Part shown: positions 8,523-18,390 of the stretch, piece by piece | Position numbering within the stretch: the first letter of the stretch is position 1 | How the letters are laid out: every line of letters begins with the position of its first letter | Assembly (NCBI GenBank): GCA_964521195.1 | Contig: CAZFRE010000002.1 | Span: forward strand, 434,001-498,000 | Reading direction: 5' to 3' | DNA from: CAWDNM01 sp964521195 | GTDB lineage: Bacteria > Actinomycetota > Coriobacteriia > Anaerosomatales > JAAXUF01 | DNA: 64,000 nt | Position numbers and translations under genes: made by a program | Notes under the pieces: model-generated | What the model was told of the DNA's origin: nothing | Databases searched by the model: none | The model's input: only the letters and a program-made list of their open reading frames with translations

Positions 8523-9587
8523 TTGGCGATCGACCCCAAGACACGCGAACTGCTGCGCGAGGAGCTCAAGAAGGTGGCCCCCGGCACGCATCTGCGTGAG
8601 GGTCTCGACATGATCCTCGCCGCACGTACCGGCGCGCTCATCGTCATCGGCGATGAGGCGGGCGTCAAAGGGCTGTGCGATGGAGGCTTCATCATCGACA
8701 CGCCGTTCACCCCGCAGCGCCTCTTCGAGCTCGCGAAGATGGACGGCGCCATCATCCTCGACCAGTACGCGGCCAGGATCATGCGCGCCAACGCCCACCT
8801 GCAACCCGACCCGACCCTCACCACGAGCGAGACGGGCATGCGTCACCGCACCGCCGAGCGTGTGAGCCGCCAGACCAAGGCGCTCGTCATCTCGGTCTCG
8901 CAGCGCCGACAGATCGTCAGCCTCTACCTGCGCGGCCGCCGCATCACGCTCGAGGACACCGAGGTCGTGCTCGCGAAGGCGAACCAGGCCCTGCAGACGC
9001 TGCAGAACTACCGGGTTCGTCTCGGCGAGGTCATGGAACGTCTCACGCATCTCGAGTTCGACGACCTCGTCACGCTCGGCGATGTCGCCGAGGCCATCGG
9101 CCGGTTCGAGATGGTGCGCCGCGTCTCGCACGAGGTCGCTCGCTACATCGGCCAGCTCGGCACCGAAGGCCGCCTCGTGCGCATGCAGGCCGACGAGCTC
9201 ACCGCCGGTATCGACGAGCAGTACGCGCTGCTGGTCCGCGACTACGCCGATGACGCAGGCTCGCGCAACGCCTCGGCCGTCCGCACGCGCCTGGGCGACC
9301 TGCCGCTCGACCGGCTGCTCGAGTCCGATGCGGTCGCGCACGAACTCGGCCTGAGTGCCGGTGACCGTTCCGAGCAACACCTCCGTCCGCGCGGCTACCG
9401 CGTGCTCGCGCAGATTCCGGCGCTGCCGTCCACCGTCGTCAACCGGATCGTCGAGCGGTTCGGCTCGCTGCCGGCGATGGTGCGGGCCAGTGTGGCGGAA
9501 CTCGACGACGTCGATGGCGTGGGAACCCGTCGAGCGAAGTCGATCGCGAACGGGCTCGGCAGGATTCGCGCTCACGCGGCGGTCTAG
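8523..9587 (+). CDS. disA: DNA integrity scanning diadenylate cyclase DisA
   Basis: Synthesises c-di-AMP from two ATP molecules while scanning DNA for branched structures. The 354-residue product has the DAC catalytic domain with DGA (74-76) and RHR (107-109), a helical linker, and a C-terminal helix-hairpin-helix DNA-binding domain (VNRIVERFGSLPAMVRA, then DDVDGVGTRRA). TTG 8523 is preferred over ATG 8505 because AGAGGA (8508-8513) and GGAG (8515-8518) lie just upstream of the TTG, whereas nothing resembling a ribosome site precedes the ATG. c-di-AMP usually controls potassium and osmotic balance. Confidence 0.96.
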   Translation: MAIDPKTRELLREELKKVAPGTHLREGLDMILAARTGALIVIGDEAGVKGLCDGGFIIDTPFTPQRLFELAKMDGAIILDQYAARIMRANAHLQPDPTLTTSETGMRHRTAERVSRQTKALVISVSQRRQIVSLYLRGRRITLEDTEVVLAKANQALQTLQNYRVRLGEVMERLTHLEFDDLVTLGDVAEAIGRFEMVRRVSHEVARYIGQLGTEGRLVRMQADELTAGIDEQYALLVRDYADDAGSRNASAVRTRLGDLPLDRLLESDAVAHELGLSAGDRSEQHLRPRGYRVLAQIPALPSTVVNRIVERFGSLPAMVRASVAELDDVDGVGTRRAKSIANGLGRIRAHAAV

Positions 9588-9678
9588 ACACGCCGATACC
9601 TCTGACATGGGCTTTCACAGCCCGCGGAACGCTCTACCCGATGGGGCCGCACACGTCGTCCCCGCGATGTGAAGGGAG

Positions 9679-10788
9679 GTGGAGGCGAGCGGCACGCGTG
9701 CCGCACTCGCTGCACCCATGATTGAGGCCATCACCAGGGTCGTACTGGTGACGGGTGGCCTTGTTGGAGGGTATGCGGCGACGGGACTTGTCGACTGGCA
9801 GTCAGAACTCGGTCTTCCTCGCTATTACGTCATCTTTCTATTGATCATTCTTGGGGGAGCGATCGGGTACGTGCTCGGCGGGATCATCGGCCGGGAGCTC
9901 ACTGTCGTGTGGCGTCGAGCCGAGGCCCGCATCGTCGATACGTCGCCCGCCGATCTGCTGCTGGGGACCGCAGGACTGGTCGTCGGTCTGCTCGTCGCCC
10001 TCCTTGCCTCGTGGCCACTCCGTCTGCTCAAACCGTCGTGGCTCGCCGTGACAGCCACGATCCTGCTCATGCTGGTTCTCTCGAACCTGTTCATCCGTGC
10101 TGCGCTCACGAAGCGCCGTGACTTCTCGGCGATGTTCCCGCAACTTGCTCCACCGGAACTGCTGCCCGCCGATGAACGCGTGGTCCTGCTCGACACGAGC
10201 GCCGTCATCGACGCGCGCTTCGTCGAACTGCGTCGGCTTGGCTTCCTGCCAGGTTCGGTGCGCGTGCCGCGTTTCGTGCTCTCCGAGCTTCAGACGCTTG
10301 CGGACTCCGCCGACGATACGCGCCGCGCGCGCGGCCGCCGTGGCCTCGACCTGCTCGCATCACTGCCCGCCGAGGATGCGGTTCCGGTGTTCGAGACCGA
10401 CTACCCCGACACTCCGCATGTCGATGAGAAGCTCATGCGGCTCGCGGTCGACGCCCGGGGCGCCCTCGTCACCGTCGACTACAACCTCACCAAGGTCGCA
10501 CGTGTTCGCGGCATCGACGTCGTCAACCTCAACGAGGCCGCAGCGGCACTCCGCCCTAACCATATCCCCGGAGAGGTCATCCGTCTGCGCATCACCAAGC
10601 CGGGCAAGGACGCGGACCAGGGTGTGGGGTATCTCGACGACGGCACCATGGTCGTGGTGCAATCGGGACGGGATCTCGTCGGGAGCGAGGCAGACGTGGA
10701 GGTGACGTCGGTGCTCCAGACGTCGGCGGGCAGGATGATCTTCGCCCGCCCGTCGCTCGCGTCGGTGGCAGCGCAGGAGGAGGGGTAG
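9679..10788 (+). CDS. YacL-like membrane protein with PIN and TRAM domains
   Basis: Probable membrane-anchored RNase of the PIN family; the biological substrate is not known. The product has N-terminal hydrophobic helices (about 14-150), a PIN domain beginning with the acidic motif VLLDTSAVIDARF (about 169-181) and containing later conserved Asp residues (VDYNLTKVA), and a C-terminal TRAM RNA-binding domain (about 300-360). This is the YacL architecture, and it sits between disA and ispD as in Bacillus subtilis. The start is uncertain: GTG 9679 overlaps its own AAGGGAGG, so ATG 9718 (13 codons later, at the first helix) may be the true start. Confidence 0.9.
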   Translation: MEASGTRAALAAPMIEAITRVVLVTGGLVGGYAATGLVDWQSELGLPRYYVIFLLIILGGAIGYVLGGIIGRELTVVWRRAEARIVDTSPADLLLGTAGLVVGLLVALLASWPLRLLKPSWLAVTATILLMLVLSNLFIRAALTKRRDFSAMFPQLAPPELLPADERVVLLDTSAVIDARFVELRRLGFLPGSVRVPRFVLSELQTLADSADDTRRARGRRGLDLLASLPAEDAVPVFETDYPDTPHVDEKLMRLAVDARGALVTVDYNLTKVARVRGIDVVNLNEAAAALRPNHIPGEVIRLRITKPGKDADQGVGYLDDGTMVVVQSGRDLVGSEADVEVTSVLQTSAGRMIFARPSLASVAAQEEG

Positions 10789-10790
10789 CC

Positions 10791-11507
10791 GTGAGCCAGG
10801 CCCGTGTCGTGGCTATCGTGTGCGCCGGAGGTAGCGGTGAGCGTCTCGGCGTGGCCGGCGGCAAGCAACTCGCGCCGGTGGCCGGGCGTGCCGTCCTCGC
10901 GTGGACGATGGAGGCGCTCGACGCGACGCCCGAGATCGACCACATCGTGCTCGTGTGCCCGGCCGACCGCGTCGACGAGTACCGTGCCGCGGCCGTCGAC
11001 CCCGTCGCCCCCTCGACCCCGGTGACCTACGCGCCGAGCGGCTCTTCCCGGCAGGCTTCAGTCGCCGCGGGTGTCGCTGTCGCGCCGCCCGAAGCAGAGA
11101 TACTGCTCGTACACGACGGCGCCCGTCCGCTCGTCACGCCGGCGATCGTGGCCTCGACACTCGCCGCACTCGATGCCGATCCGCGCGCCGACGGCGCCGT
11201 CATCGGGCAGCCCGCCATCGACACACTGAAGGTCGCCGACGGCCGGGTGGTCGTCGAGACTCCTGAGCGCGCGCGCTACTGGGCGGTGCAGACGCCGCAG
11301 ACATTTCGTGCGGAGGCCCTGCGTGCCGCATATGCACGGGCCGATGCCGAGGGGTTCGTCGGCACGGACGATTCCGCGCTCGTCGAGCATGCGGGCGGAC
11401 GGGTACTGCTCGTCGAGGGCCCGCGGGACAACATCAAGGTGACCGTGGCCGAGGACGTGGCGCTGGTGGAGGCCACCCTCGCGTTTCGCGCTTCCGAGGA
11501 GGGCTAG
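10791..11507 (+). CDS. ispD: 2-C-methyl-D-erythritol 4-phosphate cytidylyltransferase
   Basis: Third step of the MEP isoprenoid pathway: transfers CMP from CTP to methylerythritol phosphate. The 238-residue product shows the nucleotide-binding N terminus VCAGGSGERLG with the conserved basic residue in GGKQLAPV, and the family motifs VHDGARPLV and ETPERARYWAVQTPQTF. It starts at a GTG two bases after the YacL-like gene and is followed three bases later by ispF, the enzyme that comes two steps later; ispE is not in the window. Confidence 0.97.
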   Translation: MSQARVVAIVCAGGSGERLGVAGGKQLAPVAGRAVLAWTMEALDATPEIDHIVLVCPADRVDEYRAAAVDPVAPSTPVTYAPSGSSRQASVAAGVAVAPPEAEILLVHDGARPLVTPAIVASTLAALDADPRADGAVIGQPAIDTLKVADGRVVVETPERARYWAVQTPQTFRAEALRAAYARADAEGFVGTDDSALVEHAGGRVLLVEGPRDNIKVTVAEDVALVEATLAFRASEEG

Positions 11508-11510
11508 GCC

Positions 11511-11987
11511 ATGCTGCGCATCGGGCTCGGGTACGACGTGCACGCCTTCGCCGAGAACCGGCGGCTCGTCATCGGGGGTGTCGAGATCGAGCACGAGCGC
11601 GGCCTGCTCGGCCACTCCGACGCCGACGTGCTCGCGCACGCGCTCGCCGACGCGATCGTCGGGGCATTGCGCGAGGGCGACATCGGCAAGCTGTTCCCTG
11701 ACACCGATCCCGCGTACGCCGGCGCCGACTCGCTCGTGCTCCTCGCCCGTGTGGGCACGCTCATGCGCGAGCGCGGATTCACGCTGGTCGATGCCGACTG
11801 CGTCGTCGTCTGCGAGCGGCCGAAGCTCTCACCGCACCGCGAGGCGATGCGCGAGAACCTCGCTCGAGCGCTCGAGGTCGCCCCCGAGCGAATCGGCGTG
11901 AAGGCGACCACCACGGAGCGTCTCGGCTTCGAGGGCAGGGAAGAGGGTATCGGCGCGCAGGCGGTCGTCCTGCTCGGGTGTACGTAG
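11511..11987 (+). CDS. ispF: 2-C-methyl-D-erythritol 2,4-cyclodiphosphate synthase
   Basis: Zinc enzyme of the MEP pathway that cyclises the CDP-methylerythritol phosphate intermediate with loss of CMP. The 158-residue product has the metal ligands in GLGYDVHAF (Asp and His) and the LGHSDADVLAHAL motif, plus the C-terminal KATTTERLGFEGREEGI signature. Length is typical for a trimer-forming subunit. It is separate from ispD here, not fused as in some alpha- and epsilonproteobacteria. cysE follows after 92 bases. Confidence 0.97.
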   Translation: MLRIGLGYDVHAFAENRRLVIGGVEIEHERGLLGHSDADVLAHALADAIVGALREGDIGKLFPDTDPAYAGADSLVLLARVGTLMRERGFTLVDADCVVVCERPKLSPHREAMRENLARALEVAPERIGVKATTTERLGFEGREEGIGAQAVVLLGCT

Positions 11988-12079
11988 CTGCCAGCGCGAG
12001 CGGTTCTCGCTGCTGGTAGACTGGTGCCGCGCCCACCCACGGGCGCGGGCGCACGGTACGCACTCGGCGGGCGGGAACG

Positions 12080-12808
12080 ATGTTTCGACGCATCCATGAC
12101 GATATCCAGGCGGTGAAGGAGCGGGACCCCGCAGCCACATCGGCAGCGAGCGTTCTGTTCAACTACCCTGGCCTCCATGCGATCTGGATGCACCGGACCA
12201 CCCACTGGCTGTGGCGGCACGGTCGGCGGGGTTCGGCGCGTTGGTTCTCGCAGGTCGCGCGGTTCCTGACCGGCGTGGAGATCCACCCCGGCGCCACGCT
12301 CGGCGAGCGGTTCTTCATCGACCACGGTATGGGCGTCGTCATCGGCGAGACGACCATCATCGGAAACGACGTCACGCTCTACCAGGGCGTGACGCTCGGC
12401 GGTACCGGCAAGGAGACCGGCAAGCGGCACCCCACCCTCGAAGACTGTGTCGTCGTCGGCGTGGGGGCATCCGTGCTCGGCGACATCACCGTCGGCCGCG
12501 GGAGCAAGGTCGGCGGCGGCGCTGTCGTCATCGACGACGTGCCTCCCAACTGCACGGTCGTCGGCGTACCCGGCCGCGTCGTGATGCGCGGTGGGTCCCG
12601 TGTCGACGCGATCGACCTGCATCACGAGGACCTGCCCGACCCGGTCGTCGAGATGTTCCGCTGCCTCCAGCGCCGCATGGACCGCTTGGAGGGCAAGCTC
12701 GTCGCCTCCGGCGGTACCCTGCAGCCGAGCGACGGTGACCTCACCGTCACAGAGCAGGAAGACGGTTCGCTCACGCTCGAGGCCGAAGGCTGGAGCTGCG
12801 ATATCTGA
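12080..12808 (+). CDS. cysE: Serine O-acetyltransferase
   Basis: Makes O-acetylserine from serine and acetyl-CoA, the committed step of cysteine synthesis. The product is 242 residues, with an N-terminal helical region (LFNYPGLHAIWMHRTTHWLW) and a left-handed beta-helix of hexapeptide repeats (about 70-175) with the active-site signature IDHGMGVVIGETTIIG. The C-terminal 50 residues are an acidic extension beyond the usual end. The 92-base gap before it contains a small GC hairpin but no recognisable T-box. cysS follows, so cysteine supply and its tRNA charging are paired. Confidence 0.95.
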   Translation: MFRRIHDDIQAVKERDPAATSAASVLFNYPGLHAIWMHRTTHWLWRHGRRGSARWFSQVARFLTGVEIHPGATLGERFFIDHGMGVVIGETTIIGNDVTLYQGVTLGGTGKETGKRHPTLEDCVVVGVGASVLGDITVGRGSKVGGGAVVIDDVPPNCTVVGVPGRVVMRGGSRVDAIDLHHEDLPDPVVEMFRCLQRRMDRLEGKLVASGGTLQPSDGDLTVTEQEDGSLTLEAEGWSCDI

Positions 12809-12857
12809 GACGGCGTCACCGTTGGAGTCGCCGCCGAAGTCTCTTGAAAGGAATCGA

Positions 12858-14348
<1,491 letters not shown>

Positions 14349-14351
14349 CCG

Positions 14352-15092
14352 ATGGCCGAGATCGAAGGCCGCAACGCTGTCGTCGAAGCGCTGCGCGCGG
14401 GGATGCCGCTCACGCGCATCCTGATCGCCGACGGCACCAAGCCCGACCGCACGCTCGATGAGATCTCGCGAAGGGCTACCGAGGTCGGCGTGCCGGTGGA
14501 GCGCGCACCCAAGCGCACCCTCGATACCAAGAGCGAGCGCGGCGCACATCAAGGCGTCATCGCCGACGCGAAGCCGTACCCGTTCGCGACCCTCGACGAC
14601 GTCTTGGCCCGCGTGGGCGACAAGCCGGACTCCCTCGTCATCGCCCTCGACCACGTCACCGACCCGGGCAACCTCGGGGCGGTCGTGCGTACGGCCGAGG
14701 TGGTCGGTGCCGATGGCGTGCTCGTGGCCAAGCGCCGCTCCGCAGCGGTCACCCCTGCGGCGTACAAGTCGTCGGCCGGAGCGCTCGCGCACGTCCTCCT
14801 CGCGCAGGAGGCGAACCTGGTCCGCTCGCTTGAGCGCTGCAAGCAGGCCGGTTTCTGGATCGCGGGTGCGTCCGAGCGCGCGCAACAGACCGCCTGGGAG
14901 GCTCCGCTTGAGGGGCGCATCGTGCTTGTGATGGGTTCTGAAGGGGAGGGGCTCGCGCGCCTCACCCAAGAGACCTGCGACTTCCTCGTCCGGCTGCCAC
15001 AGGCCGGCAAGGTCGGTTCGCTCAACGTGGCCCAGGCGACCACGGCACTGGCGTACGAATGGCTCCGGCGCGCGAACACAACAGGGGAGTGA
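14352..15092 (+). CDS. rlmB: 23S rRNA (guanosine-2'-O)-methyltransferase, TrmH/RlmB family
   Basis: SPOUT-class methyltransferase, probably modifying the ribose of a conserved guanosine in 23S rRNA. The 246-residue product has an N-terminal substrate-binding domain (IEGRNAVVEAL) and the three SPOUT motifs: DHVTDPGNLGAVVRTAE with the catalytic Asn and Arg, LVMGSEGEGL, and LNVAQATTALAYEW. It begins three bases after cysS. Position between cysS and yacP supports RlmB, although the exact nucleotide target within the TrmH family cannot be read from the sequence. Confidence 0.92.
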   Translation: MAEIEGRNAVVEALRAGMPLTRILIADGTKPDRTLDEISRRATEVGVPVERAPKRTLDTKSERGAHQGVIADAKPYPFATLDDVLARVGDKPDSLVIALDHVTDPGNLGAVVRTAEVVGADGVLVAKRRSAAVTPAAYKSSAGALAHVLLAQEANLVRSLERCKQAGFWIAGASERAQQTAWEAPLEGRIVLVMGSEGEGLARLTQETCDFLVRLPQAGKVGSLNVAQATTALAYEWLRRANTTGE

Positions 15093-15099
15093 GCGGATC

Positions 15100-15606
15100 G
15101 TGCGCACGCTGATCGTCGATGGCTACAACGTCATCCGGCAGACTCCGCCCTACAAGGCCATCGCGGAGGACGACCTCGACACAGCCCGCCTCGCGCTCAT
15201 CTCCGACGTCGCCGCGTTCGCTCACGGCGAGTACCGGACGACGGTGGTGTTCGACGGGCATCTCAACGAGCGCTCGGACGGTCGGCCCCACTGCATCGCA
15301 GGCGTGACCGTGATCTTCTCTCGGTACGGCATCGACGCCGACAGCGTCATCGAGTCGCTGTCTCGTGCAGCACGTGAAGCGGGCGACGAAGCGATCGTGG
15401 TCACCTCGGATGCGCAGACGCAGTGGACCGTGCTCGGCGGCACGGTCGCACGCATGTCGTCGGCCGAGTTCGCGGGAGAGATCCGCGCCGAAGATGCCGA
15501 GTGGCGCGAGCACGCGCCGGCGGGCAACTCGAAGGGCCGTCTGGAGGATCGCATCGACTCAGGCGTGCGCGAGCAGCTCTATCGATGGGCGAGGGGCAAG
15601 GACTAG
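15100..15606 (+). CDS. YacP-type NYN-domain protein, probable RNase
   Basis: The 168-residue protein has a PIN-like NYN fold starting with LIVDGYNVIRQ, with conserved Asp residues later (VVFDGH, DADSVIE, VVTSDAQ) that would bind metal. The Bacillus homologue YacP (Rae1) is a ribosome-associated mRNA endonuclease; the same role here is inferred. Translation starts at GTG 15100, seven bases after rlmB, and the location between rlmB and a sigH-like gene is the same as in Bacillus. Confidence 0.9.
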   Translation: MRTLIVDGYNVIRQTPPYKAIAEDDLDTARLALISDVAAFAHGEYRTTVVFDGHLNERSDGRPHCIAGVTVIFSRYGIDADSVIESLSRAAREAGDEAIVVTSDAQTQWTVLGGTVARMSSAEFAGEIRAEDAEWREHAPAGNSKGRLEDRIDSGVREQLYRWARGKD

Positions 15607-15793
15607 TCAGCCTTCTTCATGTTGTCTGTGACGTGTTGCGCGAATCTCGGATTAGGAGCAATCTCGATGCAGTGAGGGCGTAGGGGCGTCCTCACGGGTT
15701 TCTGAGGAGTTCCATCAGTTCGCTCGCCGTGCCGGCGGCGAACCCTCTGACGAGGTTGGGCGAAACAGGGACGACACAGAGGGGGTCCATACA

Positions 15794-16444
15794 GTGCACC
15801 ACCACGGTATGGTTGCGCACCGACCTGGGACGGAGCGCGGGGGGGACGTAGGGCTTGTCATCGCTGCGCGCGGTGGCGATCAGAACGCCAACTGCGAGTT
15901 GGTGCGCCGCTATCGCGGCCTCATCCGGTCGAAGGCCCGTTCGTACTTCCTCGTTGGCGCTGATCGCGACGACATCATCCAGGAAGGCATGATCGGGCTG
16001 TTCAAGGCGATACGCGACTACGACCCGACGCGCCAGGCCAGCTTCCATTCGTTCGCCGAGCTGTGCGTGACGCGCCAGATCATCACGGCCGTGAAGTCCG
16101 CCACCCGGCGCAAGCATTCGCCACTCAACGGCTACATCTCCTTGTCGCGTTCAACATCGATGGAAGATGACGGCGAGCGATTGCTCTCGGATATTCTCGC
16201 CGCGAAGGAGATCTGCGATCCGGCGGAGATCGTCATCTCCGCATGGGAAGCGAGCTTCATTCAGACCGGCATGGCTGACGCGCTGTCGCCGTTCGAGTCG
16301 CAGGTTCTCAAGCTCTATACCAACGGCCGGTCGTATCAGGATATCGCCACCAGCCTCGGACGACACACCAAGGCGGTCGACAACGCTTTGCAGCGCGTGA
16401 AGCGCAAGATGGAGACGCAGATCCGGCGCTGCAACTCCTGCTGA
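15794..16444 (+). CDS. sigH: RNA polymerase sigma factor, SigH (sigma-30) family
   Basis: Alternative sigma-70-family factor of 216 residues. Region 2 contains the -10-recognising and core-binding sequence (DDIIQEGMIGLFKAIRDYD, then FHSFAELCVTRQIITAVKSATR), and region 4 carries the helix-turn-helix (GRSYQDIATSLGRHTKAVDNALQRVKRKM). The HSPLN and SLSRS linker is characteristic of the SigH group. In Bacillus this factor controls competence and entry to sporulation; its regulon here is unknown. GTG 15794 is chosen because AGAGGGGG lies seven bases upstream. It occupies the Bacillus-like place after yacP. Confidence 0.93.
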   Translation: MHHHGMVAHRPGTERGGDVGLVIAARGGDQNANCELVRRYRGLIRSKARSYFLVGADRDDIIQEGMIGLFKAIRDYDPTRQASFHSFAELCVTRQIITAVKSATRRKHSPLNGYISLSRSTSMEDDGERLLSDILAAKEICDPAEIVISAWEASFIQTGMADALSPFESQVLKLYTNGRSYQDIATSLGRHTKAVDNALQRVKRKMETQIRRCNSC

Positions 16445-16484
16445 AGCGCGCCCGGCACACGCGGTATGGTCGTAGCGTCACCCG

Positions 16485-16514
16485 CTGACAGCGCGCCTTG
16501 GCATCGCGTACACT
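16485..16514 (+). promoter_or_regulatory. Promoter of tRNA-Thr(UGU)
   Basis: CTGACA (16485-16490) and TACACT (16509-16514) with an 18-base spacer. The -10 is 12 bases from the first tRNA nucleotide, so transcription would start just ahead of the mature 5' end. Confidence 0.6.
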
Positions 16515-16525
16515 GGTGCGCGCTC

Positions 16526-16600
16526 GCTGGCGTAGCTCAATGGCAGAGCAACTGATTTGTAATCAGTAGGTTGCGGGTTCAACTCCTGTCGCCAGCTCCA
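16526..16600 (+). tRNA. tRNA-Thr (anticodon UGU)
   Basis: Acceptor stem GCTGGCG pairs with CGCCAGC, discriminator T, and CCA is encoded at 16598-16600. The anticodon stem 16551-16555/16563-16567 closes a seven-base loop with TGT at 16558-16560. The T loop GGTTCAA is canonical. Monocistronic, with its own promoter and a strong downstream hairpin. Confidence 0.96.
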
Positions 16601-16611
16601 GCACAAAGCAC

Positions 16612-16643
16612 GCAGGGCCCGGACGTCCCCGTCCGGGCCCTGC
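16612..16643. terminator. Strong GC hairpin between tRNA-Thr and the convergent cyclase gene
   Basis: A perfect 14-base stem (16612-16625 with 16630-16643) and a four-base loop TCCC. No true T run follows on either strand, yet its place between two convergent transcription units suggests a bidirectional terminator or transcript-end stabiliser. Confidence 0.65.
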
Positions 16644-16674
16644 TCATCTCATGTCGATGCGCATGCTCGCGCGG

Positions 16675-18249
16675 CTACTCCTCAAGCGCACCGTAGGCGG
16701 CGCCACCCAGCCCGCGCGGGTCTTGCGCCTCCTGACCGTCCTCCCACAGCACCTCCACGATCTCAACCGGACGCGCGATGTTCTTCAGTTCGAAGTCGCC
16801 GAACGACACCGTCCGGATCTTCACCGCGGCCGCCGCGTCGGCGACGTCGGCGGTGGAGAACACCTGTCCGCCGTCGGCAAGGTTCATCACGCGCGCAGCG
16901 AGGTTGAGGCCGGCGCCGATGAAGGGGCGGCCGCCCTTGTCCAACACGACCTCTCCCGAGGCCAGCCCGGCGCGCACCCAGATCTCGCGCTCGTCGGGGT
17001 GCGCGGCGTTATGGGCGCTGAGAGCGTGCTGCATGTCCACCGCGGCGAGCAGCGCGTCGGTCGGCGACTCGAACGCCGCCACGAGACCGTCGCCCCCGGT
17101 GGACTTGCCGGAGCCGTTATGGCGCTGGATGACCGGGAGCAGGAGGTCACGGTGGCGCTGGATCGCCTTCGCGGTGGCTACGCTTCCGTCCTCCTCGGTC
17201 ATGCGCGAGAAGGACTTCATGTCGGTGATCATGACCACTCGAACGCTCGTATGGTTCGTCGCGAGCTTGTCTTCGGCCGTCGCGATCAGGCGAAGGAGCT
17301 CGTCGACGTCGGCGTCCTCGGTGGCCATCGAGGCCTTCTTGGGCGGCACCTTGGCGACCACCCGGACGGGCGGGAACACTCGTTCCCATATCACGGTGAA
17401 GACCACTGCCACTGCGAGTGATGAGAACAGCGCCAGCGCGACCCAGCCCCAGTGCAGGGGCGACCCGAGCACGATGCCAAGCGCGATCGTTCCGGCGGCC
17501 GGCACGGCGACGCCCGCGGAAACCGCCGCGATGCTGAGCCCCAGATTGCGCTGCTTGCGGGCGGCCTCGGCGATCATGCCGGTGGCCACTGCGCCGAGCG
17601 CCCACAGCCACGGCTGCAAGAACAGCATCAGCGGCTGTTTGACCTCGGTGAAGCCGTCGAGGGTCGACGTGACCGCGGCGCCGTCGATCGAAGTGAATGA
17701 CTTCGCGACCCACGACGCGGACAGGAGTGTCTCGGGCATCTTGGCGAAGGACACGATCGCGTCCCCTGAGCCACCCGTGGCCGTCACGCCGATCGAGGGC
17801 TTGCCGAGTGCCAGGCCCACGATCTCGACGATGATGCAGGCCATCGCCGCGAACAGCGCGCCCTCGCCGGCGCCGAACAGGTAGCCCGCCAATGCGGCGG
17901 CCGCCCACACGGGGCCAAGGAACGCGCCGATGAGTGCCAGCCCGAGGAGGATGAAGCCTCGGCCCCCCTCAGCGCCGAGGAGCCGTACGCAGGCGACGAG
18001 CGCGATCAGCACGGTGAAGCCGAGCACGGGCTGCACGGCGATGACGGGGACGCTCAGTGCGATCACGCCGATGAGCACGCCGAGTTCGGACGAGACCAGC
18101 GCAACCGCGCCGGCGACGAGACCGACCGCGAACGGTAGCCACGCCGGAGTCGCCGTCATGCCCGCGAGGCCTACCGCGGTCGTGAGCCCGATTCCGGTGG
18201 CGCGCGCCCCGATCAGCGCCCGCTCATTCTTGCGTCGTTGCACGGCCAC
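16675..18249 (-). CDS. Membrane-anchored class III adenylate/guanylate cyclase-like protein
   Basis: The 524-residue protein has an N-terminal half made of many hydrophobic helices (about 12-300, with a short hydrophilic loop near 150-205) and a cytosolic class III nucleotidyl cyclase domain (about 330-510). Metal-binding Asp residues are visible in VVMITDMKSFSRM and GGDGLVAAF, and the transition-state Asn and Arg in GLNLAARVM. The residues that normally select ATP (Lys before GD, Asp before the VN segment) seem replaced by Ser and Pro, so the product nucleotide is uncertain. GTG start is preceded by GGGAGGAAA. It is the only minus-strand protein gene and is divergent from a cNMP-binding protein, suggesting a signalling pair. 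Confidence 0.88.
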   Translation of the reverse strand: MAVQRRKNERALIGARATGIGLTTAVGLAGMTATPAWLPFAVGLVAGAVALVSSELGVLIGVIALSVPVIAVQPVLGFTVLIALVACVRLLGAEGGRGFILLGLALIGAFLGPVWAAAALAGYLFGAGEGALFAAMACIIVEIVGLALGKPSIGVTATGGSGDAIVSFAKMPETLLSASWVAKSFTSIDGAAVTSTLDGFTEVKQPLMLFLQPWLWALGAVATGMIAEAARKQRNLGLSIAAVSAGVAVPAAGTIALGIVLGSPLHWGWVALALFSSLAVAVVFTVIWERVFPPVRVVAKVPPKKASMATEDADVDELLRLIATAEDKLATNHTSVRVVMITDMKSFSRMTEEDGSVATAKAIQRHRDLLLPVIQRHNGSGKSTGGDGLVAAFESPTDALLAAVDMQHALSAHNAAHPDEREIWVRAGLASGEVVLDKGGRPFIGAGLNLAARVMNLADGGQVFSTADVADAAAAVKIRTVSFGDFELKNIARPVEIVEVLWEDGQEAQDPRGLGGAAYGALEE

Positions 18250-18390
18250 CCGTTTCCTCCCGCCATCAGGGGCTTGCGACGAAGCGGGTTCCTCCGTCCG
18301 CCACCATTGTGCCGCAACCGCTCGGCCGCGTCTGCGCTAAACTGTCCCCGGGGGGCGCGCCGACGCGTCGAATTCAGAGGAGGCACATCG

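Noticed and set aside
11988..12079. T-box leader upstream of cysE-cysS, as in Bacillus
   Set aside because: The gap is only 92 bases and shows neither the conserved T-box sequence nor a terminator with T run; only a small GC hairpin is present.
15672..15694. Hairpin TGAGGGCG/CGTCCTCA before sigH as a terminator or riboswitch
   Set aside because: Short stem with a G-T pair, no T run and no similarity to a known element.
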